Assembly (NCBI GenBank): GCA_937887565.1
Contig: CALABS010000023.1
Coordinates: 1-13,764, forward strand
Source of the DNA: an uncultured Rhodospirillaceae bacterium
GTDB taxonomy: Bacteria; Pseudomonadota; Alphaproteobacteria; Rhodospirillales; Magnetospirillaceae
Length of the DNA: 13,764 nt
Direction of reading: 5' to 3'
Shown here in pieces: positions 1 through 6,570 of the stretch; position 1 is the stretch's first letter; the number at the start of each line of letters is the position of its first letter. Below the pieces are notes generated by a model. It ran no database searches and was not told the origin of the DNA. It worked only from the letters and a program-made list of their open reading frames with translations. Both the position numbers and the translations under genes were made by a program.

Positions 1-1290
1 GTCCACGACATCGGCAAGAACCTGGTGGACATCATCCTCACCAACAACGGCTACAAGGTGCACAACATCGGCATCAAGATGCCGGTGGGCGACATCATCA
101 AGGCCGCCCGCGAGCACAAGGCCGACGCCATCGGGATGTCGGGCCTGCTGGTCAAGTCGACGGTGATCATGCGCGAGAACCTGGCGGAGATGACCGCCCA
201 GGGCATCGACATCCCCGTCCTGCTGGGCGGCGCCGCCCTGACCCGCAAATACGTCGAGGAGGATTGCCGCGCCGCCTACGGCTCGGGCCGGGTGGCCTAT
301 GCGCGCGACGCCTTCGACGGCCTGGACCTGATGAGCAAGGTGGCCAACGGCGGCTTCGACGCCCACGTCGCCACCCGCGCCGAGGCGCCGCGCTCGGGCA
401 ACACCAAGCGCCTGGGCCAGCCGGCCGAGCCGGCGCGCCGCCCGGTGGACTGGGACGAGGTGGCGCTGCGGCGATCCGAGCTGCACAAGGACGTCGCCCC
501 GCCGGCGCCGCCGTTCTGGGGCGCCCGGGTCGTCGAGAAGGTGCCGCTGCAGAACCTGGTCCCCTTCCTCAACGAGACCATGCTCTACCAGTTCCACTGG
601 GGCTACAGGAAGCAGGGCCGCAGCCTCGACGAGTTCAAGGCCTGGGCCGCCAAGGAGCTGCGTCCCATCGCCCACGGCCTGCTGAAGCGCTGCGAGAAGG
701 AGGGCATCCTCCGCGCCCAGGCGGTCTACGGCTACTGGAAGGCCGCCAGCGACGGCGACACCGTGGTGTTGTTCGCCGAGGACGGCGCCACCGAGGCCGC
801 CCGCTTCGCCTTCCCTCGCCAGGCCAAGGAGGGCGGGCTGTCCATCGCCGACTTCTTCCGCCCCGTCTCCGACCCGGTTCGCGACGTCATCGGCCTGCAG
901 GTGGTGACCATGGGCCGGAACGCCAGCGACGTCGCCAATGCATGGTTCAAGGCCGACAAGTATCAGGACTACCTGTACCTGCACGGCCTGTCGGTGGAGA
1001 TGGCCGAGGCGCTGGCCGAGTACGTCCACAAGCGCATCCGCGCCGAACTGGGCTTCGCCGCCGAGGACGCCGCCGACATGGACAAGCTGTTGAAGCAGTC
1101 CTACCGTGGCAGCCGCTACAGCTTCGGCTACCCGGCCTGCCCCAACCTGGAGGACCAGAGGCAGCTGCTGGCGCTCCTGGGCGCCGACCGCATCGACGTG
1201 CGCCTGTCCGACGAGTTCCAACTGGAGCCCGAACAGAGCACCAGCGCGATCGTCACCATCCATCCGCAGGCCAAGTACTTCACGGTGTAG
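1..1290 (+). CDS. metH: Cobalamin-dependent methionine synthase, C-terminal part (5' end outside window)
   Basis: Transfers a methyl group from methyltetrahydrofolate through cobalamin to homocysteine in the cytoplasm, the last step of methionine synthesis. Frame 1 is open from the first base. The window holds 429 residues that open inside the cobalamin-binding domain: residues 2-5 (HDIG) are the end of the DxHxxG motif, whose His is the lower cobalt ligand. The B12 domain continues through GMSGLL and LLGGAALT to about residue 105. A linker follows, then the AdoMet-binding reactivation domain from about residue 155 to the end, with its RGxRxxxGYPACP signature at residues 369-381. The upstream homocysteine and folate domains are not visible. 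Many Alphaproteobacteria split this enzyme into two genes, and the window cannot show which form this is. GTG at 25 is internal, not a start. No terminator is seen before the next gene. Confidence 0.96.
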   Translation, partial: VHDIGKNLVDIILTNNGYKVHNIGIKMPVGDIIKAAREHKADAIGMSGLLVKSTVIMRENLAEMTAQGIDIPVLLGGAALTRKYVEEDCRAAYGSGRVAYARDAFDGLDLMSKVANGGFDAHVATRAEAPRSGNTKRLGQPAEPARRPVDWDEVALRRSELHKDVAPPAPPFWGARVVEKVPLQNLVPFLNETMLYQFHWGYRKQGRSLDEFKAWAAKELRPIAHGLLKRCEKEGILRAQAVYGYWKAASDGDTVVLFAEDGATEAARFAFPRQAKEGGLSIADFFRPVSDPVRDVIGLQVVTMGRNASDVANAWFKADKYQDYLYLHGLSVEMAEALAEYVHKRIRAELGFAAEDAADMDKLLKQSYRGSRYSFGYPACPNLEDQRQLLALLGADRIDVRLSDEFQLEPEQSTSAIVTIHPQAKYFTV

Positions 1291-1352
1291 CCCCTTCCCC
1301 TCCGGCCGCGCGCTTCCCACATCCCTTGGAGCGGATGACGGGAGGCGCGCCC

Positions 1353-2135
1353 ATGGATTCCACCGCCCACGATCCCCTGGCCGGCCTGCCCTGGGCCGAC
1401 AGGGTCAACCTCGTCACCACTTCCGACGTCCGGGACTGGCTGCGGGCGGGATGGGGCGACGTGAGGGCGGCCGGCTGGGTCAGCGTCGGCCACGGGATGA
1501 TCTTCGTGGCGACGGGCTTCGCCATCACCGGCGGGCTGGTGCTGGCCGGCCTGCCCTATCTGGTCACGCCCATGATCGGCGGCTTCCTGCTGGTGGCACC
1601 GCTGCTGGCCATGGGCTTCTACGACATCTCCCGGCGCATCGAGGCCGGCGAGCGCCCGACCTTCGCCGGCGCGCTGCTGGCCTGGCGCCCCAACAGCTTC
1701 CACATCATGACCGCCGGCCTGATGCTGATGCTGTATCTGATGATCTGGGCGCGGCTGGCGGTGCTGATCTTCGCGCTGTTCTTCCCCTACCGGACCATGT
1801 CGCTGGACGGCTTCCTGGCGGCGGCGGCCAGTTGGGACGGCGCCATGTTCCTGGGCTTCGGCGCGCTGGTCGGGTTCGGCCTGGCCGCCCTGGCCTTCGT
1901 CATCACCGTGGTCACCCTGCCGCTGATGCTGGACCAGCGCACCGACGTGTTCTCGGCCGCCTTCGCCTCGATCATGGTGGTGGCGCGCAATCCCCGCCCC
2001 ATGGCGCTATGGGCGGTGGTGATCGCCGTGCTGGTGTTCGGGGCGGGCCTGCTGGGGCTGGTCGGATTGGCGGTGACGCTGCCGCTGGTCGGCCACGCCA
2101 GCTGGCATGCCTACCGGGCGCTGCTGCGATCCTAA
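1353..2135 (+). CDS. DUF2189 family integral membrane protein
   Basis: A 260-residue inner-membrane protein of unknown function. ATG 1353 is chosen because GGGAGG lies 7 nt upstream; ATG 1335, six codons earlier, is in frame but poorly spaced. After a soluble N-terminus of about 40 residues, hydrophobic segments lie near residues 43-65, 69-90, 117-144, 164-193 and 216-246. The cytoplasmic-looking motif GFYDISRRIEAGERPTF after the second segment and the ending LPLVGHASWHAYR are typical of DUF2189 proteins as I remember them. It starts 62 nt after metH on the same strand and may be cotranscribed with it. Its TAA stop (2133-2135) overlaps the stop of convergent arfB. No catalytic motif is visible, so I assign no function. 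Family assignment is by pattern memory. Confidence 0.85.
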   Translation: MDSTAHDPLAGLPWADRVNLVTTSDVRDWLRAGWGDVRAAGWVSVGHGMIFVATGFAITGGLVLAGLPYLVTPMIGGFLLVAPLLAMGFYDISRRIEAGERPTFAGALLAWRPNSFHIMTAGLMLMLYLMIWARLAVLIFALFFPYRTMSLDGFLAAAASWDGAMFLGFGALVGFGLAALAFVITVVTLPLMLDQRTDVFSAAFASIMVVARNPRPMALWAVVIAVLVFGAGLLGLVGLAVTLPLVGHASWHAYRALLRS

Positions 2136-2551
2136 TCCTCGATCCGGCCGCGCAGGCCCTTGATCTGGCCGCGCTTGGCCTTGCTGTCCAGGCGGCGCTG
2201 CTGGCTGCCCTTTGTCGGCTTGGTGGGGCGGCGGATCGGCGGCGGCGGCTTGGCGGCCTCGCGGATCAGCTCCAGCAGCCGTTCCAGGGCGTCCTGGCGG
2301 TTCTGGTCCTGGGTGCGGAAGCGCTGGGCGGTGATGACCACCACGCCGTCGCGGGTCAGCCGCCGCCCGGCCAGGCGTTCGAGGCGTTCGCGCACCGCCT
2401 CGGGCAGGTTGGGCGAGTTGCGCGCGTCGAAGCGCAATTGCACGGCGGTCGCCACCTTGTTGACGTTCTGCCCGCCGGCCCCCGAGGAGCGGATGAAGCT
2501 CTCCTCGATCTCGGCGTCGTCGAGGACGATGCGGCGGGTGACGGGGATCAC
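2132..2551 (-). CDS. arfB: Alternative ribosome-rescue peptidyl-tRNA hydrolase ArfB (YaeJ/ICT1 type)
   Basis: Releases nascent chains from ribosomes stalled without a stop codon in the A site, a backup to tmRNA. The 139-residue product matches the E. coli ArfB length of about 140. The catalytic GGQ loop is RSSGAGGQNVNKVAT, with GGQ at residues 26-28. The C-terminus from about residue 100 is a Lys/Arg-rich tail (KPPPPIRRPTKPTK to KRGQIKGLRGR), the part that enters the mRNA channel in ArfB. The tail and short length separate it from RF1/RF2. GTG 2551 is preferred because GGAG lies 6 nt upstream, the protein then begins fMet-IPVTRR as family members usually do, and the codon overlaps the ferredoxin stop as GTGA. 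ATG 2563 is an in-frame alternative adding four residues, with no ribosome binding site. It is the last gene of the minus-strand cluster, probably translated by coupling. Confidence 0.91.
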   Translation of the reverse strand: MIPVTRRIVLDDAEIEESFIRSSGAGGQNVNKVATAVQLRFDARNSPNLPEAVRERLERLAGRRLTRDGVVVITAQRFRTQDQNRQDALERLLELIREAAKPPPPIRRPTKPTKGSQQRRLDSKAKRGQIKGLRGRIED

Positions 2552-2868
2552 GGCGGGCTCCATTCGGCGATCAGGCGGTCGATGATGGCGGCGGCGTCGC
2601 CAGCCCGGCAATGGTGCAACAACGGGCCGCCCGGCGCCGCCTTGACGTTGGGCCCCACCGCGCAATGGGCCATGCACGGGTTGGCGGCCACCCGCCAGTC
2701 CAGGCCCCGGCGGGCGATCTCGGCCGCCAGCGCCGCGACCAGGGCCTCGGAGCCGGCGGCGGCGCACGAGCCGGCGGCTCCCAGGCGGCGGTTGACGCAG
2801 ACGTGCAGAGTGGGGACGGGCAGAGTGGGGACGGGCAGAGTGGGGACGGGCAGGGCCTGCCTGCTCAC
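2548..2868 (-). CDS. Small thioredoxin-like [2Fe-2S] ferredoxin
   Basis: A 106-residue cytoplasmic protein, probably an electron carrier. Four cysteines follow the thioredoxin-like ferredoxin pattern: C24-x10-C35, then C65-x3-C69 (PCMAHC). Sequences around them (HVCVNRR, GSCAAAGS, VGPN) resemble small (2Fe-2S) ferredoxin domain proteins. The only usable start is GTG 2868, which overlaps the upstream kinase stop as GTGA. It has no Shine-Dalgarno sequence, so translation probably depends on re-initiation. Residues 7-21 are three copies of PVPTL encoded by a 15-bp tandem repeat, placed just before the first conserved strand. No ATG, GTG or TTG lies between the repeat and HVCVNRR, so the repeat is almost certainly translated. 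The 3' end overlaps the arfB start. The redox partner is unknown. The family call rests on cysteine spacing and is moderately secure. Confidence 0.77.
   Translation of the reverse strand: MSRQALPVPTLPVPTLPVPTLHVCVNRRLGAAGSCAAAGSEALVAALAAEIARRGLDWRVAANPCMAHCAVGPNVKAAPGGPLLHHCRAGDAAAIIDRLIAEWSPP
2806..2853. repeat. 15-bp tandem repeat, three copies, inside the ferredoxin gene
   Basis: The plus-strand unit cagagtggggacggg occurs exactly three times (2806-2820, 2821-2835, 2836-2850), followed by a partial cag. On the coding (minus) strand each unit reads as the pentapeptide PVPTL. A change in copy number would keep the reading frame and alter only the length of the N-terminal arm. Confidence 0.95.
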
Positions 2869-4349
2869 GGCGTGTCGCCGGTGCCGAGGGTGAACGAGAA
2901 GGTGGCGCCCTCGCCCGGCGCCGACCGCATCCAGATGCGGCCGTCGTGGCGCTGGACGATGCGCTTGCAGATGGCCAGCCCCACCCCGGTGCCGGGATAG
3001 GCCTGGGCGGTGTGCAGGCGGCGGAAGATCTCGAACACGTCCTGGTCGCTCGGCTCGATGCCGATGCCGTTGTCGGCCACCGAGAACACCCATTCGCCGT
3101 CCACCCGCTCGGCGTAGACGCGGATGCGGGGCGGGACGTCGGGCTTGTGGAACTTGATGGCGTTGCCGATCAGGTTCTGGAACAACTGCATCAATTGCAC
3201 GCCGTCGGCGACCACCTCGGGCATGTCGCCGACCTCGACCTCGGCGCCGGTCTCGCGGATTCCCTCCTGCAGGTTCAGAAGCGCCGACCGGACCGAATCC
3301 GATGCCTTGAAGCGCGTGAAGGGCAGCCCCTTGCCGGTGATGCGGGAATAGTCGAGCAGATCGTTGATCAGCGTGTGCATCCGTTTGGCCGCTTCGATGA
3401 TGAAGGCCAGGTAGTCGTCGGCGTCGCCGCCCAGCAACCCGCTGTAATTGCGCTCCAGCAACTGAGTGTAGAGGGTGACGCTGCGCAACGGCTCCTGGAG
3501 ATCGTGGGAGGCCACGTAGGCGAATCGCTCCAGCTCGGTATTGCTCTCGGTCAGCTGGTCCAGCGCCCGGTGCAGCTCCAGGTCGCGCAGGCGCTGCTCG
3601 GTGATATCCTCCTTGACCGCGATGAAATGGGTGGTGACGCCCCCGTCGTCCTTGAGCGGCGACACGCTGACCCGCTCCCAGAAGGTGATGTCGTCGCGGC
3701 GGCGGTTGCAGATCTCGCCCCGCCATTCCTCACCGCGCCGGACGGTGTTCCACAATTCGGCGGGAGAATCGGCGTGATCGGAATCCTGGCGGGTGAAGTC
3801 CAGCGGCCGACCCACCGCGTCGGCGGCGGCATAGCCGGTGACCTGCTCGAACTTGGGATTGACGTACTGGATCACGCCGTCGCGGCCGGTGATGACCACC
3901 GACACCGGGCTTTGCTCGACCGCCAGCGACAGGATTCGCACCCGCTCCTCGGCGATGCGCCGCTGCGCCCGCTCGGCGGCCTCGCGCACTTCGCGTTCGA
4001 CGGCCGGCACCAGCCGGGCCAGGGCATCCTTGCTGATGAAGTCGTGGGCGCCGCGCTTGAGCAGGCTGACCGCGTCCTCGGGCCGGATCACCCCCGAAAG
4101 GATGATGAAGGGCAGGTCGAGGCCGCTGTCCTGAAGCGCGGTCAGGGCGAGGTCGGCGCTGAGGCGCGGCATCTGGCAGTCGCTCAGCACCACGTCCCAC
4201 GGCTCGTCGGCCAGGGCGGCGCGAAGGTCGGACAGCGTCTCGACGCGCCGGGCCGCCGGCTCGAAGCCGCCCCGCTCCAGCTCCGCCATCATCAGCTCGG
4301 CGTCGTCGGGGGAATCCTCCACGACGAGCACCCTGAGCGGCTTCCCCAT
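2865..4349 (-). CDS. Hybrid sensor histidine kinase: REC-PAS-HisKA-HATPase (cytoplasmic)
   Basis: A 494-residue soluble signalling kinase with no membrane segment. An N-terminal receiver (residues about 4-120) has the acidic pair E11/D12, phospho-acceptor D57 in VLSDCQMP, S85 and K107. A short helix leads to a PAS domain with PAC motif (about 136-252, ending VKEDITEQ). The dimerisation/phospho-acceptor helix is FAYVASHDLQEPLRSV with H282. The ATPase domain has N396 in the N box (NLIGNAIKF), D426NGIG and GTGVGLAICKRIV. The SHDLQEPLR H-box is the type found in phytochrome-like kinases, which often work with single-domain regulators like the one encoded 62 nt upstream. ATG 4349 is chosen for the AAGGGGG run just upstream; an earlier in-frame start at 4391 would add 14 unlikely residues. 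An N-terminal REC suggests it is controlled by phosphorylation from another kinase. The PAS ligand is unknown. Confidence 0.91.
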   Translation of the reverse strand: MGKPLRVLVVEDSPDDAELMMAELERGGFEPAARRVETLSDLRAALADEPWDVVLSDCQMPRLSADLALTALQDSGLDLPFIILSGVIRPEDAVSLLKRGAHDFISKDALARLVPAVEREVREAAERAQRRIAEERVRILSLAVEQSPVSVVITGRDGVIQYVNPKFEQVTGYAAADAVGRPLDFTRQDSDHADSPAELWNTVRRGEEWRGEICNRRRDDITFWERVSVSPLKDDGGVTTHFIAVKEDITEQRLRDLELHRALDQLTESNTELERFAYVASHDLQEPLRSVTLYTQLLERNYSGLLGGDADDYLAFIIEAAKRMHTLINDLLDYSRITGKGLPFTRFKASDSVRSALLNLQEGIRETGAEVEVGDMPEVVADGVQLMQLFQNLIGNAIKFHKPDVPPRIRVYAERVDGEWVFSVADNGIGIEPSDQDVFEIFRRLHTAQAYPGTGVGLAICKRIVQRHDGRIWMRSAPGEGATFSFTLGTGDTP

Positions 4350-4382
4350 GCGTCCCCCTTGCGCAGCCCCCCGGTCGCGGCG

Positions 4383-4408
4383 GGCGGCCACTCTCCCCCA
4401 AGGCCGCC
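4383..4408 (-). other. Hairpin in the gap between the response regulator and hybrid kinase genes
   Basis: GGCGGCC (4383-4389) and GGCCGCC (4402-4408) are a perfect 7-bp inverted repeat with a 12-nt loop. It sits in the only true gap of the five-gene cluster. No T-run follows on the minus strand, so it looks more like a processing or attenuation element than a terminator. It could also be chance in a G+C-rich genome. Confidence 0.35.
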
Positions 4409-4411
4409 GGC

Positions 4412-4849
4412 TCAGACCGGCGAGCGCGTGTTCACCACCAGCCAGTAAAGCCCCAATTGGTCGACGACGCCAACGAAGGAGCTGAAGTCGACCGGTTTGC
4501 GAATGTAGCTGTTCACACCGAGATTGTAGCCGTTCACGATGTCCTGCTCGTCGTCCGAGGTGGTCAGGATGACCACCGGCACGCGGCGGGTGACGGGATG
4601 TTCGCGTATCCGCCGCAGGACGTCCAGCCCTCCCAGGCCGGGGAGCTTGAGGTCGAGCAGCACCAGCGCCGGCGGATCGTTGACGTCGCGGCTGACGTAC
4701 TGGCCGGTGGCGAACAGGTAGTCCAGGGCCTCCTCGCCGTTCCAGGCGACAAGGATCTCGTTGGCCATGCGGCTGCGCCGGAAGGCCAACAAGGTCAGCT
4801 CCACGTCGTCCGGATTATCCTCGACCAGCAGGATCGTTTGGCTGCTCAC
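4412..4849 (-). CDS. Single-domain response regulator (CheY/Rcp1-like)
   Basis: A 145-residue receiver with no output domain. It has the acidic pair E10/D11 (LLVEDNPDDVELTLLAF), phospho-acceptor D66 (LVLLDLKLPG), T96 (VVILTTSDD) and K118 (IRKPVD). The NPDDVELTLLAF pattern and the LTTSDDEQDI loop resemble Rcp1-type regulators that partner phytochrome-like kinases. GTG 4849 is chosen because AAGGGAG lies about 8 nt upstream. The open frame extends to 4930, but those extra residues are antisense to the upstream kinase end and not receiver-like. The start overlaps the upstream sensor kinase gene by 35 nt, and the hybrid kinase follows after 62 nt. It probably shuttles phosphate between the two kinases or acts by protein-protein contact. 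No DNA-binding domain is present. Confidence 0.92.
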   Translation of the reverse strand: MSSQTILLVEDNPDDVELTLLAFRRSRMANEILVAWNGEEALDYLFATGQYVSRDVNDPPALVLLDLKLPGLGGLDVLRRIREHPVTRRVPVVILTTSDDEQDIVNGYNLGVNSYIRKPVDFSSFVGVVDQLGLYWLVVNTRSPV

Positions 4850-6437
4850 CGGGTTCTCTCCCTTCCCAACAGGTGAAATAGAACGTCGCCCCCTGCCCCG
4901 GTTCCCCCTCGGCCCAGACACGGCCGCCATGACGGGCGATGATGCGCTGGACGGTGGCCAGCCCGATTCCGATCCCCTCGAAGTCCTCGGCCTTGTGCAG
5001 GCGGTGGAAGGGAATGAACAGGCGGTCCACGAACGCCATGTCGAAGCCGGCGCCGTTGTCGCGCACGAAATAGACCGGCCGCCCGGCCCTGCTCTCGACG
5101 CCGAACGCGATGGCGGCGGCGTCGGCGCGGCGGGTGTATTTCCAGGCGTTTTCCAGCAGGTTGGACAGCACCACCGCCATCAGCTTGCGATCACCCTCGA
5201 CGGTCACCGCCGGCGCGATGGTGGCGCCGACGGACCGGTCGGGGTCCTTTTCCCGCAATTTGGCCACCGCATCCGCCGCCATGGCCGACAGGTCCAGCGG
5301 TTCGACGGTCAGCTCGCCGCGGGTCGAGCGCGACAGCTTGAGGAAGCTGTCGATCATCTCGGCCATCTCGCGGGTTCCGGCCCGGATGCGCTCGATATAG
5401 TGGCGGCCCTTGTCGTCGATGATCTCCACATAGCCTTCCTGGAGCATCTGACCGAATCCCTCGATTCGCCGCAGCGGCGCCCGCAAATCATGCGAGACCG
5501 AATAGGCGAAGGACGACAGCTCGGCGTTGGCGGCCTCCAGTTCGGCCGTGCGCTGACGCACCCGCTGTTCGAGCACGGCGTTGAGGCGGGTCACCTCCTC
5601 CTCGGCGCGGCGACGGGCCTCGTTGTCGCGCACCAGGGCCCGGTTGGCCTCGCGCAGATCATGGTAGGCCCGGGCCAGGTTGCCGCGCATGTCGTTGAAC
5701 GCATCCACCATCTGGTCGAGTTCGTCGCGGGCCGGCGGCCGGCGGCGGCGCAACACCAGCGCCTCGCCGGCGTGCAGGGTGAACTCGCCGAGGAATTCGG
5801 CGATGGCCACCAGATGGCGGGTGACCAGTCGGTGGACGATGTAGAGGATGAACAGCGACACCAGGAACGTCTTGACGCCCTGGGTCACCAGGATGACCAC
5901 GCCGCGCTCCAGCAGACGCCGGTAGACGCCCTCGAGCGTGGCCGAAACGTGCAGCATGCCGATGGGCCGCGGCGTTCCGCGATCGTCATAGATGATGGGA
6001 TAGGTCCGCTCGATGACCGAGGTCCCGTGGGACCCGCCGACGGTGACCACCAGCGGATTGGCCACGCTGCCGACCGTCTCGCGGACCTCCAGCATCTCGA
6101 CGTCGGGCAGGCGCAGCAGTCCATCGAGCTGGACCCGCAACTGGTCGGTGTCCACATGCCACAGGCTGCTGGCCAGGCTGTCCAGATTGGTCCGCTCGAT
6201 TTCCTCTAGGCGCCGCTCGATATCGGAGACGTCGCGATGGTAGTCGATGTACAGCTGCGAAAGCGTCGACAGCAGCGTGACCAGCGAGCTGAACAGGATG
6301 ATCAGCGTCAGCAGGCGCAGGCCGATGCCGCGGCTGAATGGACGGAAGCCGCCGGTGCCGGCGGCGAGCGTGGGGCGCGGGCGGGTGGCCGCGACGGCGT
6401 CGTGTTCGGCTGGGATCACGTCCCCCGCGGTGTCCAT
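4815..6437 (-). CDS. Membrane-bound sensor histidine kinase with HAMP and periplasmic sensor domain
   Basis: A 540-residue inner-membrane kinase. Numbering from ATG 6437: TM1 at about 40-63, a periplasmic domain of about 115 residues (64-178), TM2 at about 179-203, a HAMP-like region (about 204-258, DELDQMVDAFNDM), a coiled coil (about 265-308), the H-box SVSHDLRAPLRRIEGF with H316, N430 in ENAWKYT, D460NGAGF and a final G-rich lid (GIGIGLATVQRII). The periplasmic domain lacks cysteines and matches no ligand family I can name. ATG 6437 has GGA 6 nt upstream; ATG 6458 and 6464 are in-frame alternatives without ribosome binding sites. It heads the packed cluster, overlapping the response regulator by 35 nt. 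It lies 133 nt downstream of a solute-binding protein gene on the same strand, a possible ligand-delivering partner (inference). Confidence 0.9.
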   Translation of the reverse strand: MDTAGDVIPAEHDAVAATRPRPTLAAGTGGFRPFSRGIGLRLLTLIILFSSLVTLLSTLSQLYIDYHRDVSDIERRLEEIERTNLDSLASSLWHVDTDQLRVQLDGLLRLPDVEMLEVRETVGSVANPLVVTVGGSHGTSVIERTYPIIYDDRGTPRPIGMLHVSATLEGVYRRLLERGVVILVTQGVKTFLVSLFILYIVHRLVTRHLVAIAEFLGEFTLHAGEALVLRRRRPPARDELDQMVDAFNDMRGNLARAYHDLREANRALVRDNEARRRAEEEVTRLNAVLEQRVRQRTAELEAANAELSSFAYSVSHDLRAPLRRIEGFGQMLQEGYVEIIDDKGRHYIERIRAGTREMAEMIDSFLKLSRSTRGELTVEPLDLSAMAADAVAKLREKDPDRSVGATIAPAVTVEGDRKLMAVVLSNLLENAWKYTRRADAAAIAFGVESRAGRPVYFVRDNGAGFDMAFVDRLFIPFHRLHKAEDFEGIGIGLATVQRIIARHGGRVWAEGEPGQGATFYFTCWEGREPGEQPNDPAGRG

Positions 6438-6462
6438 GCTGCGTCCATTCCCTGTCATGCGC

Positions 6463-6491
6463 ATACTAAAGCGTGAACGAGGGCCTGTCCG
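6463..6491 (-). promoter_or_regulatory. Weak candidate promoter for the sensor kinase cluster
   Basis: On the minus strand CGGACA (4/6 match to the -35 consensus) is followed after 17 nt by TAGTAT (4/6 match to the -10). Transcription would begin near 6456, which fits a translation start at 6437 and argues against 6464. The match is weak and by eye; the cluster may instead be read through from the solute-binding protein gene. Confidence 0.28.
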
Positions 6492-6551
6492 CAACCCCCG
6501 CCCGGCACGCAACGAGGGGAGGGATCGAAAAAGTCACAATTGTGGGGCGAG

Positions 6552-6569
6552 CGGCGCGCGTTCGCGCCG
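6552..6569 (-). terminator. GC hairpin just after the solute-binding protein gene
   Basis: CGGCGCG (6552-6558) pairs with CGCGCCG (6563-6569) around a CGTT loop, two bases past the stop codon at 6571. On the minus strand a run of five T lies about 17 nt further on, after the palindrome cacaattgtg (6535-6544), so it is not a textbook intrinsic terminator. It may terminate partially or stabilise the 3' end. Confidence 0.4.
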
Positions 6570-6570
6570 G

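Noticed and set aside
1291..1352. Possible terminator or riboswitch between metH and the DUF2189 gene
   Set aside because: No hairpin or T-run is visible in these 62 bases, and a cobalamin or SAM riboswitch would be expected upstream of metH, outside the window.
2160..2585. 141-codon plus-strand open frame opposite arfB
   Set aside because: It is antisense to the GGQ-containing ArfB frame. Its Arg/Ser-rich composition is that of a shadow frame.
2946..4448. 500-codon plus-strand open frame opposite the REC-PAS kinase, and a similar 482-codon frame at 4761-6209
   Set aside because: Both are antisense to kinases with every conserved motif in place. Their repeated VGD, ADA and LDA patterns are reverse complements of kinase codons.
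4850..4930. Longer N-terminus (27 residues) for the single-domain response regulator
   Set aside because: The extra residues are not receiver-like and lie inside the upstream kinase gene, and the GTG at 4849 has a good ribosome binding site.
6535..6544. Palindrome cacaattgtg near the solute-binding protein 3' end
   Set aside because: Only ten bases long and without a nearby second copy or promoter. It could be an operator, but a perfect 10-mer of this kind is easily found by chance.
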